Below, piece by piece: positions 8,001-14,465 of a DNA stretch of 18,601 bases (positions within the stretch are counted from its first letter, which is position 1; every line of letters starts with the position of its first letter). Under the pieces are notes generated by a model. That model saw only the letters and a list, made by a program, of their open reading frames with translations, was not told the DNA's origin and ran no database searches. A program made the translations under genes and the position numbers. This DNA comes from an uncultured Psychrobacillus sp. (GTDB lineage: Bacteria; Bacillota; Bacilli; Bacillales_A; Planococcaceae), in contig CAKQHO010000061.1 of the NCBI GenBank assembly GCA_934234185.1, positions 1-18,601 on the forward strand, in the 5' to 3' direction.

Positions 8001-9345
8001 GCTATTAAGCGCAGAAGATACAGAGTTCAATTACAGTGCACTTGCTGAAAACCAATATAATGGTCTTACTGTGAAACTATATGATGATGCGCTAAATAGC
8101 AGCGTATATTATATTGAAAAGGATCCTGAAACTGATGAGCCAGTAATTTTCATTAACACTCCAGGATATTTTGATTCATTTGATTCATCAGATGTAGAAG
8201 TATCAGGTTATGTGGAAGATTCGTCAAATATCGTAAGTGTAACAGTAAATGAAGAAGAAGCTTCATTTGATGGCAAAAACTTCTCTCATACCCTTACATT
8301 AGAAGATGGAGTGAAGGATGTAAGCGTAGCTGCAGTAGATGAATTCGATAATGAGATGCAAATCTCTCGTAAAATCTTTGTAGATACACAAGCTCCTACT
8401 ATTTCAGTAGTAAATAACTATCCTACTGTTACAACTAACGAAACAGTGAAGGCAGTAGTAAAAGTTACAGATAATTTTGACGAGATTCGTGTTCGTGTAA
8501 ACGGTGATGAAAGATTCCTGAAAGAGTTAACGGAGCCTTATGGAATGTATGGTTTCGAACAAGAAATTGAAGTGGAATTACAATTAGAAGATGGCGACAA
8601 TACATTTGTATTTGAGGTAGAGGATTTAGTAGGACACAAGGCTACTCAGACAATTACAATCAAGAAGTCTGATACACCAATTGTAGATCCAACGCCGACA
8701 CCAACGCCGACACCGACACCAACGCCGACGCCGACACCAACACCAACACCAACACCAGGCACACCAGGAACACCAGGAACTCCAACAGTTCCTACACCGT
8801 CTGTACCGGTGTTCAGTGATGTACAAACTCACTGGGCGGCAAGCTATATCCAAAAAGCAGCAGCACTTGGCATGATCAAGGGCTATGAGGATGGTACATT
8901 CAGACCAAACGCTCCTTTAACACGCTCTCAAGCAGTGTCATTGATCGTACGTGGTTTGGACCTTGAATCAGACGAAGCTGCACCATTTAAGGATATCAGC
9001 AAGTATGCAGCTGAAACACAAGCAGAAATTGCTGCTGCATACAAATATGGAATTGTGAAAGGTAACAACGGATCATTCCGTCCAAGCGACAAAGTGACTC
9101 GTGCACAGCTTGCGTTAATGATTCAACGTGCGTATGAAGCAAAAACTGGTAAGAAATACGAAGTAAGCAAAGTAGCGCCATTCAACGACTTTGGTGGATA
9201 TGATCAAGAAACGGTTAATGCTATTTCTATGCTACATGAGTTAAAAATTGTAGACGGAGATAATGGTCAATTCATGCCAACAAATCCTACGACTCGCGCG
9301 CATATTGCGAAAATGCTAGTAAACTTCATTGAAGGACTTGAATAA
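5014..9345 (+). CDS. Lactocepin/C5a-peptidase-like S8 protease with SLH cell-wall anchor
   Basis: Secreted cell-envelope protease of 1443 aa from GTG 5014. Visible parts: signal peptide about 1-24; I9-like propeptide about 66-168; S8 catalytic domain about 185-650 with Asp197 (IIDTGID), His264 (HGMHVGGT), Asn364 (ISAGNSA) and Ser589 (GTSMAAPH); a PA insert about 440-535; a C5a-peptidase-type Fn3-like domain about 665-815; a FlgD-like domain with SPNGDG at 851-856; Ig-like beta domains about 950-1220; a (PT)11 linker 1226-1248; three SLH domains from about 1267, 1325 and 1390. The HGMH motif and the Fn3-like domain are typical of lactocepins and streptococcal C5a peptidases, which normally carry a sortase or other wall anchor; here SLH domains take that place. 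No Big_2 repeats are seen. It lies between Vpr-type paralogues, yet its SLH part, leader and terminator match those of genes 3 and 4. It probably degrades large external proteins; the substrate is unknown. Confidence 0.94.
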   Translation: MVKLKRALLLTLVFMLTFSSAAFGMTGSANVAKSLPDLPTLEIGKPVANISETLVNPEKPEEKVRIIVELTDAPTIEKATKKGVLYKELAASERKSLEATVDAARLDVQASITKTAPSIEYLETFTTVFNGFSAEVEAKFVEQIALTDGVKAVYESTEYERPTEKPEMIHSKELVQAQRAWQEYGFKGEGMVVGIIDTGIDPTHRDMVLTDDSTGAIKEEDLEALLAAGEIEKGKYYTAKVPFGYNYMDGNYEIRDLGPDASMHGMHVGGTVAANGNEEEGGILGVAPEAQLLALKVFGNDPGFASTFGDIYIKAIDDSIKLGADVINMSLGSTAGFVDSSSPEQQAVYRATENGILVAISAGNSALFGNGSYYPYAENQDYGLTGSPSVSTASLGVASFENTMITAYSFNYVAGEEEGRALYLLANDADPTKTLSKPTEVVFAGLGTPEEFAGKDVKGKVALVSRGVIGFTEKGLNAQAAGAAGVIVYNNAEGTINMASDPAIKIPYMSALQADGLKLKAAIDAGKEVTVAFKGEFVETPNGNAGSMSAFTSWGPTPNLDFKPEITAPGGNIFSTLNNNKYGLMSGTSMAAPHVAGGTALVLERVDTEFDVTGKQRVQLAKNLLMNTSKPVELNPGEYVSPRRQGAGLMQLANALNTDVVVTNPTTGEAKVALKEIKDNKFTFTLQATNFSDEEITYDVNTQIQMDVPVNDGGLFINVPNDKRYGQFVLENGEDIEVEAPTTVTVPAKGTADIKVSVDVSFIAEMFSSIYTNGFFIDGFVTLTDSEEEVTGNVPLTVPFYGFNGEWDDAPIFDYFTWDPMTYWGRTLLADEKGSFITGGGAFDTTRFGFSPNGDGVRDKAVPVFSLFRNAKQFKVEVLDNEGRVLRKIATANNLTKNYISTSPYRFNQNYGWDGRVNNKLAKDGDYFIQLSAVIDFEGAEWQSIKFPVKVDTVAPTADVTFNKEEKVISIANVEDGDGTGFTSWQVFSNGTDVSGLLSAEDTEFNYSALAENQYNGLTVKLYDDALNSSVYYIEKDPETDEPVIFINTPGYFDSFDSSDVEVSGYVEDSSNIVSVTVNEEEASFDGKNFSHTLTLEDGVKDVSVAAVDEFDNEMQISRKIFVDTQAPTISVVNNYPTVTTNETVKAVVKVTDNFDEIRVRVNGDERFLKELTEPYGMYGFEQEIEVELQLEDGDNTFVFEVEDLVGHKATQTITIKKSDTPIVDPTPTPTPTPTPTPTPTPTPTPTPGTPGTPGTPTVPTPSVPVFSDVQTHWAASYIQKAAALGMIKGYEDGTFRPNAPLTRSQAVSLIVRGLDLESDEAAPFKDISKYAAETQAEIAAAYKYGIVKGNNGSFRPSDKVTRAQLALMIQRAYEAKTGKKYEVSKVAPFNDFGGYDQETVNAISMLHELKIVDGDNGQFMPTNPTTRAHIAKMLVNFIEGLE
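8689..8757 (+). repeat. Pro-Thr microsatellite (PT)11
   Basis: Twenty-three codons of alternating CCN and ACN encode Pro-Thr repeats (residues 1226-1248) and are followed by GTP triplets. The 6-bp period makes in-frame slippage likely. The segment is a flexible linker between the beta domains and the SLH anchor. Confidence 0.9.
8812..9342 (+). repeat. SLH cassette, copy in gene 2
   Basis: This roughly 530-bp coding module of three SLH domains is closely related at nucleotide level to 13392-13922 and 17943-18473. It includes a 65-nt stretch (9082-9146) identical to 18213-18277. Gene 1 has a diverged version at 4208-4732. Confidence 0.85.
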
Positions 9346-9358
9346 TAGAAAGATTGTA

Positions 9359-9391
9359 AAAAGGCTACCTCTTGTAGGTAGTCTTTTTTTT
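9359..9391 (+). terminator. Rho-independent terminator of gene 2
   Basis: GGCTACCT at 9363-9370 pairs with AGGTAGTC at 9376-9383 (one G-U pair) around a CTTGT loop, followed by eight T. The stem sequence is close to that of the gene 3 terminator. Confidence 0.9.
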
Positions 9392-9544
9392 CGATAATTT
9401 TATAAGTTGCAAGAAGCACAAAAAATATAATTGGAAGATTTAATAAGATAACAAGTCATATATAAAGACAAAATAGACTTTTTTTCTTTCAAATAGGAAC
9501 AAAAAATACAAAAAACTATAAAAAAATTGATATTACAAAAATTT
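9392..9544. other. AT-rich spacer with no recognised feature
   Basis: The gap between genes 2 and 3 is 311 bp. This part, after the terminator and before the promoter block, is about four-fifths A/T with A and T runs. I see no open reading frame, RNA gene or convincing inverted repeat in it. Confidence 0.6.
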
Positions 9545-9587
9545 TTGACAACTTTATATTTTAATATATTTACTATTGTGATAAATT
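9545..9587 (+). promoter_or_regulatory. Conserved promoter block of gene 3
   Basis: This block runs from TTGACA (9545-9550) to TGATAAATT (9579-9587) and aligns without gaps with 14354-14396 upstream of gene 4. TTGACA is a perfect -35 consensus but no good -10 lies 17 bp away; TTTACT at 9569 (18 bp) is the nearest. The shared TGATAAATT box is an alternative -10 region. The block is promoter-like, with the exact start unknown. Confidence 0.5.
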
Positions 9588-9596
9588 AGATTGTAG

Positions 9597-9631
9597 GCAC
9601 TATATTTGGTTAAATTTTCATATATAGGTGC
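9597..9631 (+). promoter_or_regulatory. Leader hairpin of gene 3
   Basis: GCACTATAT at 9597-9605 pairs with ATATA-G-GTGC at 9622-9631 (nine pairs, G9627 bulged) around a 16-nt loop that begins TTGGTTAAAT. The gene 4 hairpin has the same loop start but a different stem with compensating changes. Possible role: mRNA 5' stabiliser or translational control. Confidence 0.5.
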
Positions 9632-9642
9632 GAAATAGAAAA

Positions 9643-9649
9643 GAGGGGG
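9643..9649 (+). promoter_or_regulatory. Ribosome binding site of gene 3
   Basis: GAGGGGG ends 7 nt before the TTG start at 9657, the same motif and spacing as for genes 2 and 4. It supports use of the TTG. Confidence 0.85.
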
Positions 9650-9656
9650 AAAAGGC

Positions 9657-12600
9657 TTGAAAAGAAATAAGTTTTCTAAGTATTTTAGTAGTATACTAGC
9701 TTTCGTTATGGTTCTTTCCTTGCTATCGCCGTTTTCAGCGTTTGCAAACGAGCAAGAGGCATTACCATTCAAAGCTGCTCAAGATCAGAGTAAGCTTGAA
9801 TTGAAAGCAGCTATTGCTGAGCAAATAGCACTTGCAAGTGGTGGTCCTAGACTCCATGCAGATTTACAAGACCTATCTGGTGACGAGGAAGTAGCGGTAA
9901 TCGTTCACTTATCCGAAAAACCAGTAGCTTTAGAGCGAGGGATTTCAGAATTAGCTGGAAAGACATTTTCAGCTGCACAAGCGAAAAACATAGAAAAGAA
10001 AGTAATTTCGCAACAGGAATTAGTAGTTGCTAAATTAACTGAAAAATCTGTTGATTTCGAACAAGGATTCACCTATAACACAGTATTAAATGGTTTTGCT
10101 GCTACTATCAAAGCAAGTGATCTTACGAAGCTTTTAGAAGTAGAGGGTATTACGTTAGTAGAGCCAGATGCTATTGTAAATGCTTTTGAAGGAAATACAG
10201 AAGGCAATACGGAAGAATCTCAAGAAGAAGTGGAAGCTATCGAAGAAGAGGCTGCTTCTGAGGAATTATCTGGAGAAGAGTTAACTCTAATTGAAGAAGA
10301 TGGACAAGTAGATGCTGCAATGTCTACAAGCATTGGATTCTTAGGGATTGAAAAGCTTTGGGCTGAAGGGCTTCAAGGACAAGGTATTAAGGTAGCAGTA
10401 TTAGATACTGGTATCGATGCAAGTCACCCTGAATTTGCTGGAATTTATAAAGGTGGTAAAAACTTTGTAAACCACGATTCTAAATACTCTAGACCAAGAG
10501 CTGCTGACGATGCTTCAGAAACATCACCTGCAGATCGAGCTCCAGGCACACCGGAATTTAATGCAAATGGAAGCTCCTTCCATACTGATCATGGTACTCA
10601 CGTAGCTGGTACTATTGCTGCAATCGGTGCTAATGATTACGGCATTAAAGGAATTGCTCCTAAGGTAGACCTTTACGCATACCGCGTTTTAGGAGCTTAC
10701 GGAAGTGGATCGAATTCAGGTATTATTGCTGCAATCGAAGAAGCTGTTAAACAAAAAATGAATGTTATCAACCTTTCTTTAGGTGGAGGAGCTAACTCAG
10801 AAACGGATGCTGGTTCTTACGCAATTAATAATGCGATGATGGCAGGTGTTATTTCTGTAGTTGCTACAGGTAACTCAGGTCCAAACCGTGGAACAATGGG
10901 CACTCCAGCGACTGCACGCTTAGGTATCGCTGTAGGTAATACGACAAACCCAGAAGCACAATATAAAGGTAAAATTAATGTAACAGCTGGAGATTATAAC
11001 TATTCTAAAGTTAATAGCTTGATGGGTACTACTTTTGGTGCCGACCTTGCTACACAACTAAAAGGTGAATTTGATATTGTTGCAATCCCAGGATTTGGTG
11101 AAGCAAAAGATTTTGAAGGTATCGATGTAGCTGGAAAAGTAGCATTAATTTCTCGTGGTAACATTGCATTCGTTGAGAAAATTGCAAATGCAAGAGCGAA
11201 AGGCGCTATTGCTACAATTATTCATAACAACACAGGAACTGCACCAGCCAATGTTGCTTTGGGAGATGCTTTTGAATTTATCCCAACTTTCGATATTTCT
11301 TTAGCTGATGGTACTGCTATCCGTGAAAAAATCGCTGCAGGTGGAGCGAAAGTTTCATTTGGAGAGTTTACTAAAACAATGACAACTGGTGACGAAGTAA
11401 ATGATTCCAGCTCACGCGGACCATCTACTCCAAACTTTGATATCAAGCCTGATGTAACCGCACCAGGAACAAATATCATGTCATCTGTACCAAGATATAA
11501 GGCAGACTTCCCAGATGCGGTATATGATACTGCATACGAGCGCTTTACAGGTACTTCCATGGCAACACCACATATCGCTGGTATTGCTGCGTTAGTAAAA
11601 CAAGCAAATCCTGATTGGACTGCTTTCGACGTAAAAGTAGCATTATCTAATACAGCTACTATTTTAAATACAACAAAATACGATGTATTCTCTCAAGGTG
11701 CAGGTCGTGTAAATGCTTATGCAGCTGCACACCCAGAAATCTTAGCATATGGCGTAGATGAAGCAATCTTAGATGCTACTGGTAAAGTTGTAGAGAATTT
11801 AAAAGGAACTGTAACTTTTGGAACTCAAAAAGTAAGTGAGAAAAATATTGAAGTTACAAAAGAAATTAAAGTAAAAGATATCAAAGGTAATGGCGGAGCT
11901 TATGATGTTTCTGTAGTAGTAACAAAAGGCTTCGGTGATGCAAAACTTACAGTGGATCAGTCTTCATTCGTATTAAATGGAGAAAAAACACTAAAATTAA
12001 AATTAACTGCATCTAAAACAGCTTCTAAAGTAGGCGACGAATTCCTAGGTTACATCCATATTAAAAAGGATGGAAAAGGAGTTTCTCTACCATTTGCTGT
12101 TGATTTTAGTGGTATCGCTCCAGTAGAAGTGAAAAACATGGCAATCTCTGAAACGGATCTTTCTTTTGATGGAGATGGCGTAAAAGATACTGCTAGATTG
12201 ACATTTACCACTACAGGTGTAATTGAACCAATTTATATCGAGCTTTGGGATATTCAAAATCCAGACGGTGGAGAATTTGAAGACGGCTACATTGGTTATA
12301 TACTAGCTCAAAATAGATTAGCTGCAGGTAGCTATGGCTTAAATATAACTGGTCTTTATAACCCATGGGATGGATCACCAACAACTTCTATTCCAGATGG
12401 TCTATATACAATCGATATTAACGGAGATTCTGCAACTGGACCAGTCGGTGATTATGTTGGACCAGTAGTAGTGAAAACTACTAAACCAGAGGTAGAAGTT
12501 TCATACAAAGATGGTGTACTTTCTGGTCAAATTACAGATAAGTATATTGATTACAACGAAGACTTAGCTCAATATGGTCTTGACTATGATTTAAATGATA

Positions 12601-13928
12601 AGCTTTCTGCTTCCTATGAGATTCAAGCTGAGGGAGCTAAAGAAACAGTAGAATTTGAATTAGAGCAAGATGGTTCTTTTGAGTTAGAAATCGAAGACTT
12701 TGACAACTTTAAAGTAACAGTTAAAGATGCTGCAGGAAACTTCGGTACTCAAGAATTGAAATCAGAGGGTACTCTGAGTGCAGCTGACGTAAGCTTGACT
12801 ACACAAGGTACAGCTAACTTAGTTGTTAATAAGCTTTACACTTATGAAGGTGGATATGTAAGTGAAGTAGATGTAACGAACAAATCCACTTTTGTAGTTG
12901 CAAATGAAGAAATTGCTTCTGTATCAGATGAGGGGAAAGTAACTCCTAAAGCAGTTGGAGAAACTACTGTGAAAGTAACATATGAAGACCTGGAAACAAC
13001 GGTTAAGGTTACTGTAACAGAAGCTCCTAAGTCTCCTCTACAAGCGAAGGATATTAGCTTGACTACTTTAAGTACAACTCACGTAGTGGTTAAGTTTGTT
13101 TCTACAAATGAAGATGGAGAAGAAGTTGAAGAAGATGTTACGAAGGATTCTACTTTTATAGTGGAAAATGAAGAAGTTGCAACTGTATCAGCAGAGGGGA
13201 AAGTTACTCCTAAGAAAGTAGGAGAAACTTCTGTGAAAGTAACATACGGAGATTTTGAAACAACAATTAAAATTACCGTTACTTCACCACCTCCGGCTGA
13301 ACCAGATAAAGGTGGTCCAGCAAAACCAACTGAGCCAACTACGCCAACTGAACCAACTAAACCTGATGCACCAACACCATCTGTACCAGTATTCAGTGAT
13401 GTACAAGCTCACTGGGCAGCAAGCTATATTCAAAAAGCAGCTGCACTTGGTATGATCAAGGGCTATGAGGATGGAACGTTTAAACCAAACGCTGCGTTAA
13501 CTCGCTCTCAAGCAGTTTCCCTAATCGTTCGTGGTCTAGGTCTTACAACTGAAGAAGCAGCACCATTTACGGATATCAGTAAATATGCGGCTGAAACACA
13601 AGCAGAAATCGCTGCAGCATACAAATATGGAATTGTTAAAGGAAACGACGGAGCATTCCGTCCAAGCGACAAAGTGACTCGTGCACAGCTTGCATTAATG
13701 ATTCAACGTGCGTATGAAGCGAAAACTGGTAAAAAATATGAAGTGACAAAACAAGCACCATTTAGCGACTTCGGTGGCTACGATCAAGAAACGATCAATG
13801 CTATCTCTATGCTACATGAGTTGAAAATCGTAGACGGAAACAACGGTGAATTCATGCCAACATCTGCTACAACTCGTGCTCATATCGCGAAAATGCTTGT
13901 GAACTTCATTGAAGGTCTTGAAAAATAA
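9657..13928 (+). CDS. Vpr-like S8 serine protease with two Big_2 repeats and SLH cell-wall anchor
   Basis: Secreted subtilisin-family endopeptidase of 1423 aa, starting at TTG. Visible parts: signal peptide 1-30 (AFA before N31); I9-type propeptide to about 175; a Glu-rich acidic insert about 178-215; S8 catalytic domain with Asp250, His312 (HGTHVAGT), Asn406 (ATGNSGPN) and Ser634 (GTSMATPH); a PA insert about 476-567; an Fn3-like domain from about 715; a beta domain with DGDG at 838-841; two Big_2 repeats about 1044-1125 and 1132-1212; a Pro/Thr/Glu linker to 1245; three SLH domains from about 1246, 1304 and 1369. It is a close paralogue of gene 4: signal peptides differ at one residue, and a 63-nt stretch before the catalytic Ser is identical. 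It is less close to gene 1. All catalytic residues are intact, so an active surface protease is expected. The acidic insert lies at the propeptide/enzyme boundary, where it could affect maturation (inference). Confidence 0.95.
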   Translation: MKRNKFSKYFSSILAFVMVLSLLSPFSAFANEQEALPFKAAQDQSKLELKAAIAEQIALASGGPRLHADLQDLSGDEEVAVIVHLSEKPVALERGISELAGKTFSAAQAKNIEKKVISQQELVVAKLTEKSVDFEQGFTYNTVLNGFAATIKASDLTKLLEVEGITLVEPDAIVNAFEGNTEGNTEESQEEVEAIEEEAASEELSGEELTLIEEDGQVDAAMSTSIGFLGIEKLWAEGLQGQGIKVAVLDTGIDASHPEFAGIYKGGKNFVNHDSKYSRPRAADDASETSPADRAPGTPEFNANGSSFHTDHGTHVAGTIAAIGANDYGIKGIAPKVDLYAYRVLGAYGSGSNSGIIAAIEEAVKQKMNVINLSLGGGANSETDAGSYAINNAMMAGVISVVATGNSGPNRGTMGTPATARLGIAVGNTTNPEAQYKGKINVTAGDYNYSKVNSLMGTTFGADLATQLKGEFDIVAIPGFGEAKDFEGIDVAGKVALISRGNIAFVEKIANARAKGAIATIIHNNTGTAPANVALGDAFEFIPTFDISLADGTAIREKIAAGGAKVSFGEFTKTMTTGDEVNDSSSRGPSTPNFDIKPDVTAPGTNIMSSVPRYKADFPDAVYDTAYERFTGTSMATPHIAGIAALVKQANPDWTAFDVKVALSNTATILNTTKYDVFSQGAGRVNAYAAAHPEILAYGVDEAILDATGKVVENLKGTVTFGTQKVSEKNIEVTKEIKVKDIKGNGGAYDVSVVVTKGFGDAKLTVDQSSFVLNGEKTLKLKLTASKTASKVGDEFLGYIHIKKDGKGVSLPFAVDFSGIAPVEVKNMAISETDLSFDGDGVKDTARLTFTTTGVIEPIYIELWDIQNPDGGEFEDGYIGYILAQNRLAAGSYGLNITGLYNPWDGSPTTSIPDGLYTIDINGDSATGPVGDYVGPVVVKTTKPEVEVSYKDGVLSGQITDKYIDYNEDLAQYGLDYDLNDKLSASYEIQAEGAKETVEFELEQDGSFELEIEDFDNFKVTVKDAAGNFGTQELKSEGTLSAADVSLTTQGTANLVVNKLYTYEGGYVSEVDVTNKSTFVVANEEIASVSDEGKVTPKAVGETTVKVTYEDLETTVKVTVTEAPKSPLQAKDISLTTLSTTHVVVKFVSTNEDGEEVEEDVTKDSTFIVENEEVATVSAEGKVTPKKVGETSVKVTYGDFETTIKITVTSPPPAEPDKGGPAKPTEPTTPTEPTKPDAPTPSVPVFSDVQAHWAASYIQKAAALGMIKGYEDGTFKPNAALTRSQAVSLIVRGLGLTTEEAAPFTDISKYAAETQAEIAAAYKYGIVKGNDGAFRPSDKVTRAQLALMIQRAYEAKTGKKYEVTKQAPFSDFGGYDQETINAISMLHELKIVDGNNGEFMPTSATTRAHIAKMLVNFIEGLEK
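13392..13922 (+). repeat. SLH cassette, copy in gene 3
   Basis: Three SLH domains (motifs LTRSQAV, VTRAQLA and TTRAHIAK). At nucleotide level it is near-identical to the gene 4 copy and very close to the gene 2 copy, although the gene 2 protease core belongs to a different subfamily. Confidence 0.85.
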
Positions 13929-13936
13929 GTTTTCAG

Positions 13937-13970
13937 ATAAAAAGGGCTACCAGCTGGTAGTCCTTTTTGT
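13937..13970 (+). terminator. Rho-independent terminator of gene 3
   Basis: AAAAAGGGCTACC at 13939-13951 pairs with GGTAGTCCTTTTT at 13956-13968 around an AGCT loop (one G-U pair), followed by a T-rich tail. It is homologous in form and sequence to the gene 2 and gene 4 terminators. Confidence 0.9.
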
Positions 13971-13995
13971 TTTATTTTAAAAATAAGAATGTATA

Positions 13996-14140
13996 TAATT
14001 TTTCAGCGATTGTTGTCCACCTTTAGTGCCTTGCCTCTCGAGGTCGAATGGAAACACCGAAGTGAGTATTTATACCCCTCCTAACAAAAGGTTATTTTTA
14101 CCTAAAAGGTTCTCGAATCTATCTCCTACCTTTTGAAAAA
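13996..14140. repeat. GC-richer intergenic block, possible dispersed repeat
   Basis: Within the 537-bp gap before gene 4, this block has clearly higher GC than the DNA on both sides and no counterpart before genes 1-3. It contains an inverted repeat (CAAAAGGT 14085-14092 with ACCTTTTG 14128-14135), a short CAC-TTCG-GTG hairpin on the - strand (14055-14064 region) and a CTCGAG palindrome near 14037. On the - strand all three frames are open for a short distance; one ends with HSTSRGKALKVDNNR before a stop at 14003. I have an unverified memory of similar short peptides from Bacillaceae intergenic repeats. There is no start codon with a usable ribosome site, so I do not call a gene. It may be a dispersed element or the remnant of one. 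Confidence 0.4.
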
Positions 14141-14353
14141 TATTCTTCAAAACTTAAAATACTTACATAAAAAAGCTAATAGTCTTCTTTCGTTTTGCCG
14201 TACCTAACGATTATTTATAATGTAATATATGGAAAATATAATATAAATCATAGATTTTGTCGCTTATTAAATAGGTAAAAAATAATATATTTGTCTTTTG
14301 ATAGAAATTAAATATAAAAAATAGGCATTAATATTTTAATTAGTAACATATTT
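14141..14353. other. AT-rich spacer with no recognised feature
   Basis: This strongly AT-rich stretch lies between the GC-richer block and the gene 4 promoter block. I see no convincing open reading frame, RNA gene or strong hairpin in it. Confidence 0.55.
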
Positions 14354-14396
14354 TTGATAATTTACTATTTTAATATACTTATTATTATGATAAATT
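14354..14396 (+). promoter_or_regulatory. Conserved promoter block of gene 4
   Basis: TTGATA (14354-14359) through TGATAAATT (14388-14396) aligns without gaps with the block before gene 3. TATGAT at 14386-14391 overlaps the conserved box and could be a -10, with only a weak -35 (TTTACT at 14361, 19-bp spacing). A promoter here would start transcription just before the leader hairpin. Confidence 0.5.
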
Positions 14397-14404
14397 AGAT
14401 TATA

Positions 14405-14440
14405 CGACCTAGATTGGTTAAATATGCTTATCTAGGTACG
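14405..14440 (+). promoter_or_regulatory. Leader hairpin of gene 4
   Basis: ACCTAGAT at 14407-14414 pairs perfectly with ATCTAGGT at 14430-14437. C14405-G14440 and G14406-C14439 extend the stem past a bulged A14438. The 15-nt loop continues the TTGGTTAAAT motif shared with gene 3. The pair G14412-C14432 replaces T9603-A9624 of the gene 3 hairpin, which is a compensating change. Confidence 0.55.
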
Positions 14441-14451
14441 AAATAGAATAA

Positions 14452-14458
14452 GAGGGGG
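14452..14458 (+). promoter_or_regulatory. Ribosome binding site of gene 4
   Basis: GAGGGGG ends 7 nt before TTG 14466 and supports that start. The motif and spacing are the same as for genes 2 and 3. Confidence 0.85.
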
Positions 14459-14465
14459 AAAAAGC

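Noticed and set aside
8689..8800. CRISPR-like repeat array
   Set aside because: The short-period repeats encode an in-frame Pro-Thr linker and have no spacers.
8626..8853. Open frame on the - strand rich in Cys, Trp and Arg
   Set aside because: It is the antisense reading of the Pro-Thr repeat and the SLH start of gene 2; its odd composition is explained by the repeat. No ribosome site.
4936..9345. Gene 2 as another Vpr-type paralogue
   Set aside because: Its HGMHVGGT motif, the spacing between Asp and His with a long insert, and the C5a-peptidase-type Fn3-like domain place it with lactocepins; similarity to genes 3 and 4 is limited to the ends.
9554..9772. 72-codon - strand frame across the gene 3 leader
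   Set aside because: It crosses the conserved promoter block, hairpin and signal-peptide codons, all of which are better explained on the + strand.
13255..13455. Short + strand frame of Leu/Gln/His-rich peptide in gene 3
   Set aside because: Out-of-frame reading of the Pro/Thr-rich linker of gene 3.
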